Positions 1 through 8,700 of a stretch of DNA of 64,000 nucleotides are shown here, piece after piece (positions within the stretch are counted from its first letter, which is position 1; every line of letters starts with the position of its first letter). Under the pieces are notes generated by a model. That model saw only the letters and a program-made list of their open reading frames with translations, was not told the origin of the DNA and ran no database searches. The position numbers and the translations under genes are program-made. The stretch is from Streptomyces sp. NBC_01549 (lineage in GTDB: Bacteria > Actinomycetota > Actinomycetes > Streptomycetales > Streptomycetaceae), in contig NZ_JAPEPW010000001.1 in the NCBI RefSeq assembly GCF_026339955.1, positions 6,283,001 to 6,347,000 on the forward strand. Reading direction: 5' to 3'.

Positions 1-780
1 GATCGCGAAGGGCGGGCGGGACGCCATCACGGCCGCCTGGGGTGTCACCCCGCAGGCCCAGAACACTGGGATGTCGTCCGGCTCCGCGTCCACCGCGTCG
101 CCGAAGTCGGGCCGTGAGAGATCTTCGATGCCCAGCCCCGACGGCTCGCCGCAGTGCACCGGGCTGCCGTGCACGGCGGGCATGAGACTGCTCTCCCTGA
201 TCGCCGTGGACAGGTGCTCGGGCGGGATCGGGCGCATCGACACCACCACGGGGCCGTGCAGCCGCCCCGCCGGACGGCACTGCCGCCCGGTCACGTACAT
301 GGAGACGTTGCGGCCCTGCTCGATGTGGCGCATCGGAACGCCCGCCTCGGTCAGCACCCACTCGAAGGTGAAGCTGCAACCGATGAGGAAGGAGACCAGG
401 TCGTCGCGCCAGCGGTCGACCACGTCCGTGGGCTCGTCGACCAGCTCGCCGTGCTCCCACACCCGGTAGCGCGGCAGATCCGTGCGCAGGTCCGCGCCCA
501 CGGCGAGCGGGGTGGTCCAGGAACCGGCGTCGGTGACGTCGAGGACCGGACAGGGCCCCGGGTTGCGCTGGCAGAACAGCAGCATGTCGTACGCCCAGTC
601 GGCGGGCAGCGAGATCAGGTTGGCCTGGGTGTACCCGGCGGCGACCCCGGCCGTCGGGCCCGACACGCCCGAACGGAACCGGGCGCGCGCGATTTCGGGG
701 GTCCACGCGTGCTTGTCGAGCACGCTCGACGTGCGGTGTCGGCGAAGCCTCGACGGCTTCTCCTGGACGGTGTGGTTCAC
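1..780 (-). CDS. DUF1445 / UPF0317 putative hydro-lyase, C-terminus cut by window edge
   Basis: Reading the minus strand from a GTG at 780 gives an open frame of 260 codons that runs off the window start, so only a few C-terminal residues are missing for a family of about 265-270 residues. The translation carries the family landmarks PADWAYDMLLFCQRN, SFTFEWVLTEAGVPMRHIEQ and, near the end, DIPVFWACGVTPQAAV. Members of DUF1445 include D-glutamate cyclases and proteins co-encoded with 5-oxoprolinase genes, so a role in D-glutamate/5-oxoproline or a related lyase reaction is plausible but not shown here. The GTG overlaps the stop of the upstream MFS gene as GTGA, and a GAAGGA ribosome site lies about 8 bases before it, which suggests translational coupling to the transporter. 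Confidence 0.85.
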   Translation of the reverse strand, partial: MNHTVQEKPSRLRRHRTSSVLDKHAWTPEIARARFRSGVSGPTAGVAAGYTQANLISLPADWAYDMLLFCQRNPGPCPVLDVTDAGSWTTPLAVGADLRTDLPRYRVWEHGELVDEPTDVVDRWRDDLVSFLIGCSFTFEWVLTEAGVPMRHIEQGRNVSMYVTGRQCRPAGRLHGPVVVSMRPIPPEHLSTAIRESSLMPAVHGSPVHCGEPSGLGIEDLSRPDFGDAVDAEPDDIPVFWACGVTPQAAVMASRPPFAI

Positions 781-2120
781 AGGAGTTCCTTCCCACTGGT
801 CTCGGGGAGTCCGATCAGTGCCAGGGCGGCGAGGGCGTAGCCGATCGCGCCGAAGACCAGGGCGCCGCCGACACCCCAGCTGTCGGCCAGGAAGCCGACG
901 GTGGTGGGGAAGGCGGCGCCGACGGCGCGCCCGGTGTTGTAGGTGAAGCCCTGCCCCGTGCCGCGCACCGCCGACGGGTACAGCTCGCTGAGGAACGAGC
1001 CGAAACCGCTGAAGATCGCCGACATACAGAAGCCGAGGGGGAAACCGAGCACGAGGAGAAGCGTGTTGGCGCCGCTCGGGATGTTGGCGTACGTGAGGAT
1101 GCAGGCCGCGGAGAGGATCGCGAAGAGCAGGATGTTCCGCTTGCGGCCCAGTTTGTCGGTGAGATAGCCGCCGGTGAGGTAGCCGATGAAGGCCCCCGAG
1201 ATCAGGAACGTGAGGTAGCCGCCGGTGCCGACGACGGACAGGCCGCGCTCCGTCTTCAGATACGTGGGCACCCAGGTGGCCAGCGTGTAGTAGCCGCCCT
1301 GGACGCCGGTGGAGAGCAGGACCGCGAAGAAGGTGGTGCGCAGCAGACCGGGGCCGTCGGCCGAGGCGGGCTTGAAGATCGCGCCGAACGAGCCCTTCTC
1401 GGCGCTCTTCTCCCGCACGGCGGCCGCCTCCGGGGCGTCCTGCACCCGGCGCCGCACCCAGACGACGAGCAGTGCGGGCAGCGCGCCGGTCCAGAACATC
1501 ACGCGCCAGGCGAGGTCGTCGCCGAGGAACTGGAAGACCAGCGTGTAGACGATCACCGCCAGTCCCCAGCCGACAGCCCAGGAGCTCTGGACCGCGCCGA
1601 GTGTGCGTCCCCGGTGCCTGGCGGTCGAGTACTCCGCTACCAGGATCGCGCCGACCGCCCACTCACCGCCGAATCCAAGGCCCTGAAGGGCACGGAAAAC
1701 CAGCAGCGTCTCGTAGTTGGGGGCGAAACCGCAGGCCACCGTGAACACCGCGTAGGTGATCACGGTGATCATCAGAGCCTTGACGCGTCCGATCCGGTCC
1801 GCGATCACACCCGCGATCGCGCCGCCGACCGCCGAGACGACCAGGGTGACGGTGGTGAACAGACCGGTCTGGCCGCTGTCCAGGCCGAAGTACGCCGCCA
1901 GCGCGACCATGCTCAGCGGCAGCGTGAAGTAGTCGTACGAGTCCAGGGCATAGCCGCCGAACGCGCCGGCGAAGGCCCGACGGCCGCGCGGACCGAGTGC
2001 CCGCAGCCAGGCGAACGGGCCTTCCTGGACAGTGAGTTCGGCCGTGCCGGGCCGGGGGTCGGCAGTCAGGGCCTGGGATGGAGGGGGCGTGCCGGGGGTC
2101 GTGCCGGGGGTCGTGCTCAT
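777..2120 (-). CDS. MFS metabolite/proton symporter
   Basis: A 447-residue major facilitator protein of the sugar/organic-acid symporter class. The first half shows the typical D-R-x-G-R motif after TM2 (IADRIGRVKAL) and RALQGLGFGGEWAVG in TM4; the second half has TDKLGRKRN and a final GLPETSGKELL. I chose the ATG at 2120 because GAGGT lies five bases upstream and the 56 upstream codons are low-complexity GTGCC repeats. The N-terminus has a short PGTTPGT repeat. The gene overlaps the following hydro-lyase gene by four bases, so the carrier probably imports that enzyme's substrate, likely a small carboxylate. A divergent GntR gene and an intervening palindrome suggest substrate-responsive repression. 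Confidence 0.85.
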   Translation of the reverse strand: MSTTPGTTPGTPPPSQALTADPRPGTAELTVQEGPFAWLRALGPRGRRAFAGAFGGYALDSYDYFTLPLSMVALAAYFGLDSGQTGLFTTVTLVVSAVGGAIAGVIADRIGRVKALMITVITYAVFTVACGFAPNYETLLVFRALQGLGFGGEWAVGAILVAEYSTARHRGRTLGAVQSSWAVGWGLAVIVYTLVFQFLGDDLAWRVMFWTGALPALLVVWVRRRVQDAPEAAAVREKSAEKGSFGAIFKPASADGPGLLRTTFFAVLLSTGVQGGYYTLATWVPTYLKTERGLSVVGTGGYLTFLISGAFIGYLTGGYLTDKLGRKRNILLFAILSAACILTYANIPSGANTLLLVLGFPLGFCMSAIFSGFGSFLSELYPSAVRGTGQGFTYNTGRAVGAAFPTTVGFLADSWGVGGALVFGAIGYALAALALIGLPETSGKELL

Positions 2121-2266
2121 GGGCACCTCGCAGTGAGGGACGGAGAGTGCTTGAGGACTGAGCCGTGCCGAGCGGTCGTGCCGTGCTGTGCCGGGCCGGG
2201 CCGTGGCGTGGCTGTGCCGTGCCTTGCCGGGCGGTCGTGCGATGGGCGCCTGACCGACAAGGTAGA

Positions 2267-2283
2267 GGATCGTTGAACGATCC
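2267..2283. promoter_or_regulatory. perfect palindrome, candidate GntR operator
   Basis: GGATCGTT-G-AACGATCC is a perfect 8+8 inverted repeat around one base. It lies 50 bases upstream of the gntR start codon and in the only space shared by gntR and the divergent MFS / hydro-lyase operon. FCD-type GntR proteins bind short palindromes in such positions, so autoregulation and control of the transporter operon is the simplest inference. Confidence 0.6.
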
Positions 2284-2332
2284 CTCAATACCCGTGTTGT
2301 TTCGTTCTTATTTCTGCGATTGAATTCCGGGC

Positions 2333-3037
2333 ATGGCAGAGCTGACGGAACTGGCCGACGATCGCGCCCTGCTGGGCCGCACCAGCACCGCCGAGCGGGT
2401 CTCGGACATCCTCAGGAGCCGTATCGCCGAGGGGTACTTCCCGCCCGGGACACGGCTGTCCGAGGACAGCATCGGCGGGGCGCTCGGCGTCTCCCGCAAC
2501 ACGCTGCGCGAGGCGTTCCGGCTGCTCACGCACGAACGACTCCTTGTGCACGAGCTCAACCGCGGTGTCTTCGTACGGGTGCTGACCATCGAGGACGTCG
2601 AGGACATCTACCGCACCCGCACCCTCGTCGAGTGCGCAGTGGTCCGCGGCCTCGGCAAGCCGCCCTACGCCGTGGACGACCTCGCCCAGGCCGTCGCGGA
2701 CGGGCAGCGGGCGGCGCGCGAAGGTGACTGGAAAGGTGTCAGTACGGCCAACATCCACTTCCATCGGGAGCTGGTGGCGCTCGCCGGAAGCGACCGCACC
2801 GACGAGCTGATGCGCAGCGTCTTCGCCGAACTGCGCCTCGCCTTCCACGTGGTGGCCGATCCGCGGCGGCTCCACGAGCCGTACCTCGCGCGCAACCATG
2901 AGATCCTCAAGACGCTCCAGGCGGGCGACCGCGACGGGGCCGAGCAGCTGCTCGCGGTCTATCTCCACGACTCCCTCACCGGGGTCGTGGAGGCGTACGC
3001 GCGGCGGGTCGCCGACGGGGCGCAGGGGATCGGCTGA
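2333..3037 (+). CDS. GntR-family transcriptional regulator, FCD (FadR-like) subfamily
   Basis: A 234-residue regulator. Residues about 18-82 form a GntR winged helix (RSRIAEGYFPPGTRLSED, then LGVSRNTLREAFRLL), followed by an FCD effector domain from about 90 to 222 that keeps the metal/ligand-binding histidine positions (NIHFHRELVALAG, ARNHEILKTL). The ATG at 2333 has only a weak ribosome site. It is divergent from the MFS / DUF1445 operon, with a palindrome between them, and most likely represses that operon until its carboxylate substrate binds. Confidence 0.85.
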   Translation: MAELTELADDRALLGRTSTAERVSDILRSRIAEGYFPPGTRLSEDSIGGALGVSRNTLREAFRLLTHERLLVHELNRGVFVRVLTIEDVEDIYRTRTLVECAVVRGLGKPPYAVDDLAQAVADGQRAAREGDWKGVSTANIHFHRELVALAGSDRTDELMRSVFAELRLAFHVVADPRRLHEPYLARNHEILKTLQAGDRDGAEQLLAVYLHDSLTGVVEAYARRVADGAQGIG

Positions 3038-3129
3038 GCCGGGTCATGACTCTCGAGGACGGCCGCGGCGGCGGTTCGCTCCGTCGCTCTGGCGAGGCGG
3101 CGAGCGCGAGGCGCTGTGCGGGGTCGGCG

Positions 3130-3221
3130 TGACCCGCTGCGTGGAGCTGGTCTGACGCGCTGCCTGGGGTCGGTGTGACGCGCTGCCTGGGGTCGGTGTG
3201 ACGGGCTGCGTGGTGTCGGTG
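3130..3221. repeat. four tandem copies of a 23-bp repeat
   Basis: Units start at 3130, 3153, 3176 and 3199. Copies two and three are identical (TGACGCGCTGCCTGGGGTCG followed by GTG); copies one and four differ at a few positions. The array fills the gap between gntR and the SMC-type operon. Each unit begins with TGA, so it closes reading frames. It has no obvious dyad symmetry. It may be neutral slippage or a set of protein-binding sites ahead of the operon promoter. Confidence 0.8.
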
Positions 3222-3246
3222 TGACGGCGGTCGCTTCTGCGTCGTT

Positions 3247-3283
3247 TCGACCGTTGTCAGACCGAGGACCTAGTCTGTGCACC
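3247..3283 (+). promoter_or_regulatory. candidate promoter of the SMC-type operon, leaderless
   Basis: TAGTCT at 3271-3276 fits the actinobacterial TAnnnT -10 element, with TCGACC about 18 bases upstream as a weak -35. Seven bases separate the -10 from the GTG at 3284, which would place the transcript start on the start codon. No ribosome site lies at a usable distance, in keeping with a leaderless mRNA. Confidence 0.4.
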
Positions 3284-4801
3284 GTGACTTCGCCTGCATC
3301 GACGGACAGCGCTCCGCCCCAGCTCAGCGCGGGGCCGCGCCCCGCACCGGGCCCGGCCGCCGACGAGGGCCTGGCGCGGCGGCTGCGCGCGCTCGCCTGC
3401 ACCGCGCCGCTGCACGACCTCGACGTGCGCAAGGCGAATCTCGCGGGCGAGTACACGGTCTACGGGATGGCCGAGGTGGCCCTCGCCGCCATCGACCTCG
3501 TCACACTGAACATGGACTTCGACACGGGCGCCGACCACGACCAGATAGTGGCCCGGCTCATCCCGCGCATCGCCGCGCAGGCCCCGCAGCGCCCCGTCGC
3601 CGAGCACGAGCGCGTCGCCAAGTGGGTCCTGGAGAACCTGATCAACGTCGGCAGCGTCGACCGCGGCTTCCGCGCCGTATATGGCACCTTCGCTCCCGAC
3701 GGCTCCTATGTGCGTCGCGACTACGACTTCAAGCTGATCGAGGAGGTGCCCGGGTACGGGGGGACCGTCTACCTCCGTACGACGGACGAGGCGGTCAACG
3801 TCCTCGTCGGCGCCCTCGACACCGACGTCACCAGTGCCCAGATCGCCGCCGAGGTCAAGCTCGAGGTGCTGATCAGCCGCGGTCGCCTCGCCGACGCCCA
3901 GCTCGCCGCCGAGCAGGCCCGGTACCGGACCGTGCAGTACTCGGAGACGCTCCGCAGGGCGCTCGACGCGACCCGGCGCAATGTGCGGGCCGTCGACTGG
4001 CTCCAGGCCGTGCCCGACATGATCGCCGAGGCGCTCGACCACGTCGCCGACCGCTACCGCCACGAGAACGCGATCCTCACCAACATCCGCAAGGCCCGCG
4101 ACGAGTCCGAGGACCCCGAGCAGAAGCGCCGCGCCGCCGAGCTCGTCGACATCGTCAAGGACTGCATCCGCCGGCACACGCAGTTGCAGTCCCGGCTCCT
4201 GGAGGCCGGGCCCCTGTTCCGCGCCGAGCAGGACCGGCAGGCCTTCGCCACACCCATGACGACCTCGGGGATCGACCTCTACGGCCACCTCGTCGCGCCC
4301 GTGCTGCCGCTGCCGGTCGCACAGGCGCGGCGCGTGACGGACGCGTTCTTCGCGCGCGGGACGGGTCTGCGTACGCCGGGGGCCGTACGGGTGGGGGACC
4401 TCGTCGAGCTCCTGCTGACACCGCCCCTGGAGCGGGAGCACCTCGGGGCGGAGATGCCCGAGCCGGACCTGATCGCCACGCCGGACGACAGCCGGTTCAG
4501 CGAGGAGCAGCTCGCTTCCGCGATGGAACTGCTCGATCTGCCCGCCGACGCGCCGCGGCGACTGTCGGGGCTCCTTGCCGAGGCGCGCCGCCGGGATCCC
4601 GAACTCCCCTACCTGGTCGCCCTGTTGGCGGTTCACGCGGCCAGCCCGCCGGTTGGAACCGCCTATCGGCAGGGTGAGGAGAAGCTGCTGTTCGCCGTGG
4701 ACGACGGGGTCGAGCTCGATGACCCCGAGTTCGGAGGGGCCGATCTGATAGTGGGGATGGCTTTGCTGGACGCGGCGGGGATGGCGGCGGATCGGTCGTG
4801 A
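3284..4801 (+). CDS. possible kleisin-like (MukF/JetA-type) subunit of an SMC-like complex
   Basis: 505 residues from GTG 3284; I prefer this to an upstream start because of the leaderless promoter spacing and the low-complexity proline-rich N-terminus. After a disordered first 35 residues comes a helical/winged-helix-like region (about 50-150, with ERVAKWVLENLINVGS), a central long helical segment (about 190-330, rich in E/R/A), and a C-terminal globular part. I do not recognise a named domain. It is the first gene of a tight operon with a 293-residue protein and a 1565-residue SMC-like ATPase; size, helical content and gene order match MukF-MukE-MukB, MksFEB and JetABC operons. The kleisin assignment is therefore from context and architecture, not from a clear motif. 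Confidence 0.5.
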   Translation: MTSPASTDSAPPQLSAGPRPAPGPAADEGLARRLRALACTAPLHDLDVRKANLAGEYTVYGMAEVALAAIDLVTLNMDFDTGADHDQIVARLIPRIAAQAPQRPVAEHERVAKWVLENLINVGSVDRGFRAVYGTFAPDGSYVRRDYDFKLIEEVPGYGGTVYLRTTDEAVNVLVGALDTDVTSAQIAAEVKLEVLISRGRLADAQLAAEQARYRTVQYSETLRRALDATRRNVRAVDWLQAVPDMIAEALDHVADRYRHENAILTNIRKARDESEDPEQKRRAAELVDIVKDCIRRHTQLQSRLLEAGPLFRAEQDRQAFATPMTTSGIDLYGHLVAPVLPLPVAQARRVTDAFFARGTGLRTPGAVRVGDLVELLLTPPLEREHLGAEMPEPDLIATPDDSRFSEEQLASAMELLDLPADAPRRLSGLLAEARRRDPELPYLVALLAVHAASPPVGTAYRQGEEKLLFAVDDGVELDDPEFGGADLIVGMALLDAAGMAADRS

Positions 4802-4838
4802 ACCCCAGCCTCGTAACTCTGTACAAGGAGCCTCTGTC

Positions 4839-5720
4839 GTGACCGAGCAGCATGTCGAGTGGAGTGAGCCGGATGTCGTCGCCGCGCCGGCGAACGCTCC
4901 TGTCACCCCCGCCGACGCGGCCGACGCGGCGCGGCTCGTCGCCTTCGGGCTGCAGCCCAAACTGCAGCCGGCACGGGACCAGGAGTACGCGGAGCTGTTG
5001 CGGCGCTACCGGGAGGACCCGCCGTTCGCCCGGCTCGCCGACGCCGTGGCCGCCGGGCTCGGCCTGGTCGTGCTGGAGGTGTCCCCGCGCGCGGGCATGG
5101 CGGTGACGGCCGCCGAGGACTCGGTCTTCGCCGTCCGGATGGGCGACTACGCCCGTCGCACCTCGGCCGACTCCGCGGACCGCTTCCTGCACGGCCTCGC
5201 CCACCTCTCCGTCGCCGCGATGGCCTTCCCGCGCCCGGAGGACCTCGCGGACGACGGATATATCGGGCGCGTCTCGGTCAACGGCGTCGACGCGTTCGTA
5301 CGACAGGCCTGCCGCCGTCTGGAGGAGCGGGCCGAGGAGCAGGGCGAGAACACCGACCCGGCGACCGAGGCGCCCGGCCTGGAAGCGGCCTGGCGGATCT
5401 GGGCGCGGCGCAGCTCCACCGGCGCCACCAAGGACGCGCGCAGACTGGCCGGTTCGACCACCGGCATCGTCGGCAAGGCCGTCGCCTTCCTCACCGACTC
5501 CGGATTCCTCCAGCGGACCGGGGACGACTCCGGGGGGACCTACCGGACGACGGCCCGCTACCAGCTCCAGGTGCGGGACATGGCGGGCAGCGCCGCGATG
5601 GCAGAGCTCCTCGAGCTGGGCGTCGTCCCGGTGACCGACGGCACCCCGACGCTGCTGCCCGCCGAGCGCACCGACGACCTGGAGCTGGTGGCCGACGCCG
5701 GGCTGCCGTTCCACTCCTGA
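4839..5720 (+). CDS. possible MukE/JetB-like winged-helix (KITE) subunit
   Basis: 293 residues from GTG 4839, with AAGGAG eight bases upstream and 37 bases after the preceding stop. The N-terminal half has a helix-strand unit around residues 45-90; the C-terminal half has a second winged-helix-like unit (GIVGKAVAFLTDSGFLQR, then a YRTTARYQLQVRDMA strand segment at about 225-255). Two winged helices separated by an acidic linker are what MukE/JetB-type partners of SMC proteins look like. The middle-gene position and the following SMC gene support the same reading. No catalytic motif is visible. Other possibilities are an unrelated DNA-binding partner. Confidence 0.5.
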   Translation: MTEQHVEWSEPDVVAAPANAPVTPADAADAARLVAFGLQPKLQPARDQEYAELLRRYREDPPFARLADAVAAGLGLVVLEVSPRAGMAVTAAEDSVFAVRMGDYARRTSADSADRFLHGLAHLSVAAMAFPRPEDLADDGYIGRVSVNGVDAFVRQACRRLEERAEEQGENTDPATEAPGLEAAWRIWARRSSTGATKDARRLAGSTTGIVGKAVAFLTDSGFLQRTGDDSGGTYRTTARYQLQVRDMAGSAAMAELLELGVVPVTDGTPTLLPAERTDDLELVADAGLPFHS

Positions 5721-5787
5721 ACCCACCTACGTACACCTACGTATCCCACGCACGTAATCCGAAGACTTACTACGAGAGTCCGCCGCC

Positions 5788-8700
5788 ATGTACGAGCTGT
5801 CCCGGGTCCGCCTCTACTCCATCGGGCCCGCCGGTGCGCGCTACGCCGACACCGTGCTGGACCTGCGGGGTGTCGGCGAGCCGGTGCCCGACCCCGCGCC
5901 CACCCAGGCGGAGTTCTTCGAGGAGGAGCCCGTCGGGCCGCCGCGCCGGCCCGCGCCCGCGGGCGTGCTCTTCCTGGAGAACGGCGGCGGCAAGTCGGTG
6001 CTGCTCAAGCTGATCTTCTCGGTCATGCTGCCGGGCCACCGCAACACCCTGGGCGGCGCCAGCTCCGGTGTGCTGCGCAAGTTCCTGCTCGCCGACGACT
6101 GCGGTCATGTCGCACTGGAGTGGCAGCACACACTGACCGGCGAGTGCGTCGTGGTCGGCAAGGCCAGCGAGTGGCGGGGGCGGCAGGTCTCCAACGACCC
6201 GCGGAAGTTCGCGGAAGCCTGGTACTCCTTCCGGCCCGGCCCCGGGCTGAGCCTGGACAACCTGCCCGTCGCCGAGGCGACCGCCGTCCGGCCGCCTGTC
6301 GAGGGCGCGTCCGGCGCACAGGGGCGGCGCCGCACCATGAAGGGCTTCCGCGACGCGCTCACCGAGGCCGGAAAGGCGTATCCGCACCTCGAAGTGCACT
6401 GGGAGGAGATCCACGACCGCTGGAACGAGCACCTGACGGATCTCGGTCTCGACCCCGAACTCTTCCGCTACCAGCGGGAGATGAATGCCGACGAGGGTGA
6501 GGCCGCCGGTCTCTTCGCGGTCAAGAAGGACTCCGACTTCACCGACCTGCTGCTGCGCGCCGTCACCGACACCCGCGACACCGACGGGCTCGCCGACCTG
6601 GTCGGCGGCTTCGGCAACAAGCTGGGGCGGCGGGCCGAACTGATCGCTGAGCGGGACTTCACGGCGGGTTCCGCGGATCTGCTCGGCCGGATCGTCGAGG
6701 CCGCCGAGGCACGGGGACGCGCGCGTGACATCCACACGGCCGCCGAGCGTCGCACCCGCACCCTGGCCCGGCGACTGTCCGCGCGAGCCGTGCGCGAGCG
6801 CGTCCGCGCCGGTGAGCTCGCGCAGCGCGTGACCGCCGCCGCGTACGCCGTCACCCACGCCGAGGGCGCACGCGAGCGCAGCGCCCTGATCGCCGCCGAA
6901 CTCGCCTACCGGCACGCCTCACTGGCGCTCGCCGGGGCCGAGAAGTCGGCGGCCGCCCAGAAGCGCGAACTGGCCGACGCGCGCACCCTCCACTCCTCCT
7001 GGCAGGCCGCCGAGCTCGTACTGCGCCACCGTGCCGCCGCCGACCGCTCCGCGCGCGTGGCCGCCGCGATCCTCGAAGCCGAGCGGGATGCCGCGCCTGC
7101 GCTCGCCGCCCGCGCCAAGGCCGCCGTAGACCTCGTCCGCGCACTGCACCGCGCCGCCGAAGGCGCCGAGGCGCTCGCCAACGAGGAGGAGGAGCGGTCC
7201 GCCGGACTCCAGGAGGTCGGCGAGACCGCGTACGCCGACTCGACCGCCGCGGCCACCGCCGCGCAGCGCGCCCGCAGCGAGGTCGGACACCTGCGCCAGC
7301 GCCTGAGCGAGGTCGAGCAGGAGACCGCCGAGGCGGTCCGCGCGGGCTGGCTGGACGACACCGCCCCCGACGCCGACCCGGCCCGCGCCGCCCTCGCCGC
7401 GAGCGACGCCGAGAAGACGGCCGTCGCTGTGTGGGACACCGCGCGGGAGGCGTCGCGACGGGCCTCGGAGCACGCCCGCGAGGCGGCGTCCACCGAGTCC
7501 CGCGCCGAGCTGACGGCCGCTCGCGCGGCGGACGCGGCGACGGCGGCCGAGCGCGCGTACGACGGCGAGCGGCGTACGGCCGAGACGCTGGCGGGGGAGG
7601 AACGGCTCGCGGAGCTGCTCGGCCTGCCGGGTGCCGCCGGACCGCGGCGCGGCGGGGTACCGGTGCCCCGGGCGGCCGGAGACGCGGCTGCCTCCGGCGG
7701 TCACGGCAAGGGCGGTGACACCGGCCGCGGCACCGGCGGCACCTCCGCCGACGTCTGGCCGCAGGCCGAAGGCGCCCTCACGCCCGAGGAGTTGGACCAG
7801 TACGCCGACGAACTGCGCGAGCTGCTCGACGACGGCGTCGCCTCCGCCGAACGCCAGCTCTTCGAGCTGCGCACCGCCGCGGCCGACGACGCCCGGATCC
7901 TCGGCGCCCTCGGCGACGGCGGACTCCTGCCGCCCGGCCCGGATGTGCTGGCCACCGTCGAGTACCTCGGTGAGCACGGCATCCCCGCCCTGCCCGGCTG
8001 GCGCTATCTCGCACAGGCCGTCGACCCCGTCGACCACGCACGCGTACTGGCCGCCAGGCCCGAGCTCGTCGACGGCGTGATCATCACCGACCCGGACACC
8101 CACGCGCGGGCCCGCGAGGCGCTCAGCGAAGCGGCGCTGCTGCCGCGTTCCGCCGTCGCCGTCGGCACGGCCGCCGCGCTGCTCGCCCCGACCCCGGCCC
8201 CCGACGCGGGCGACGGCGGCGTCTTCCTCGTACCGCCGAACCCGGCCATGCACGACGAGCACGCCGCCGACGAGGAACGGCAGGCGCTGCGCACCCGCGC
8301 GGCCGAGCGGGACGAGGAGATTCGCACCCTCGCGGCCCGGCTCGGCAAGGACCGAGAACTCGCGGCGAGGCTCGCGTCCTGGCGCACCGGCTGCCCCGCC
8401 GGGCGGCTCGTCGAACTGGCCGGGGCCGCCCGCGACGCGCGCGCGTTCGCCGAGGAGGCCGAGGCGGAGCTGGCCGAGGCGCGCACCGTGCGGGCCGAGG
8501 CCGACGAGACGGCGGCCGAGGCAGCCCTCGTACGGGATGAGCGACAGGACGCCGCCCAGCGTGCCCGGCGCGCGGCCGACGCGCTCGCCGGACTCGCCTT
8601 CCGGCTGCGTGAACGCGCCGGCTGGCAGGTCAAGGTGCGCGAACTCGCCGACGAGGCGACCGAGTCGGAGGCCCGTGCCCAGGTGTGCCTGGAGCGCGCC

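Noticed and set aside
2140..2260. GTGCC-rich low-complexity stretch as coding N-terminus of the MFS gene
   Set aside because: A good ribosome site at the ATG 2120 and the normal MFS length argue that the upstream frame is untranslated.
3257..4960. A 567-codon minus-strand frame opposite the kleisin-like gene
   Set aside because: Same reason; the plus-strand frame has better codon bias, promoter and operon context.
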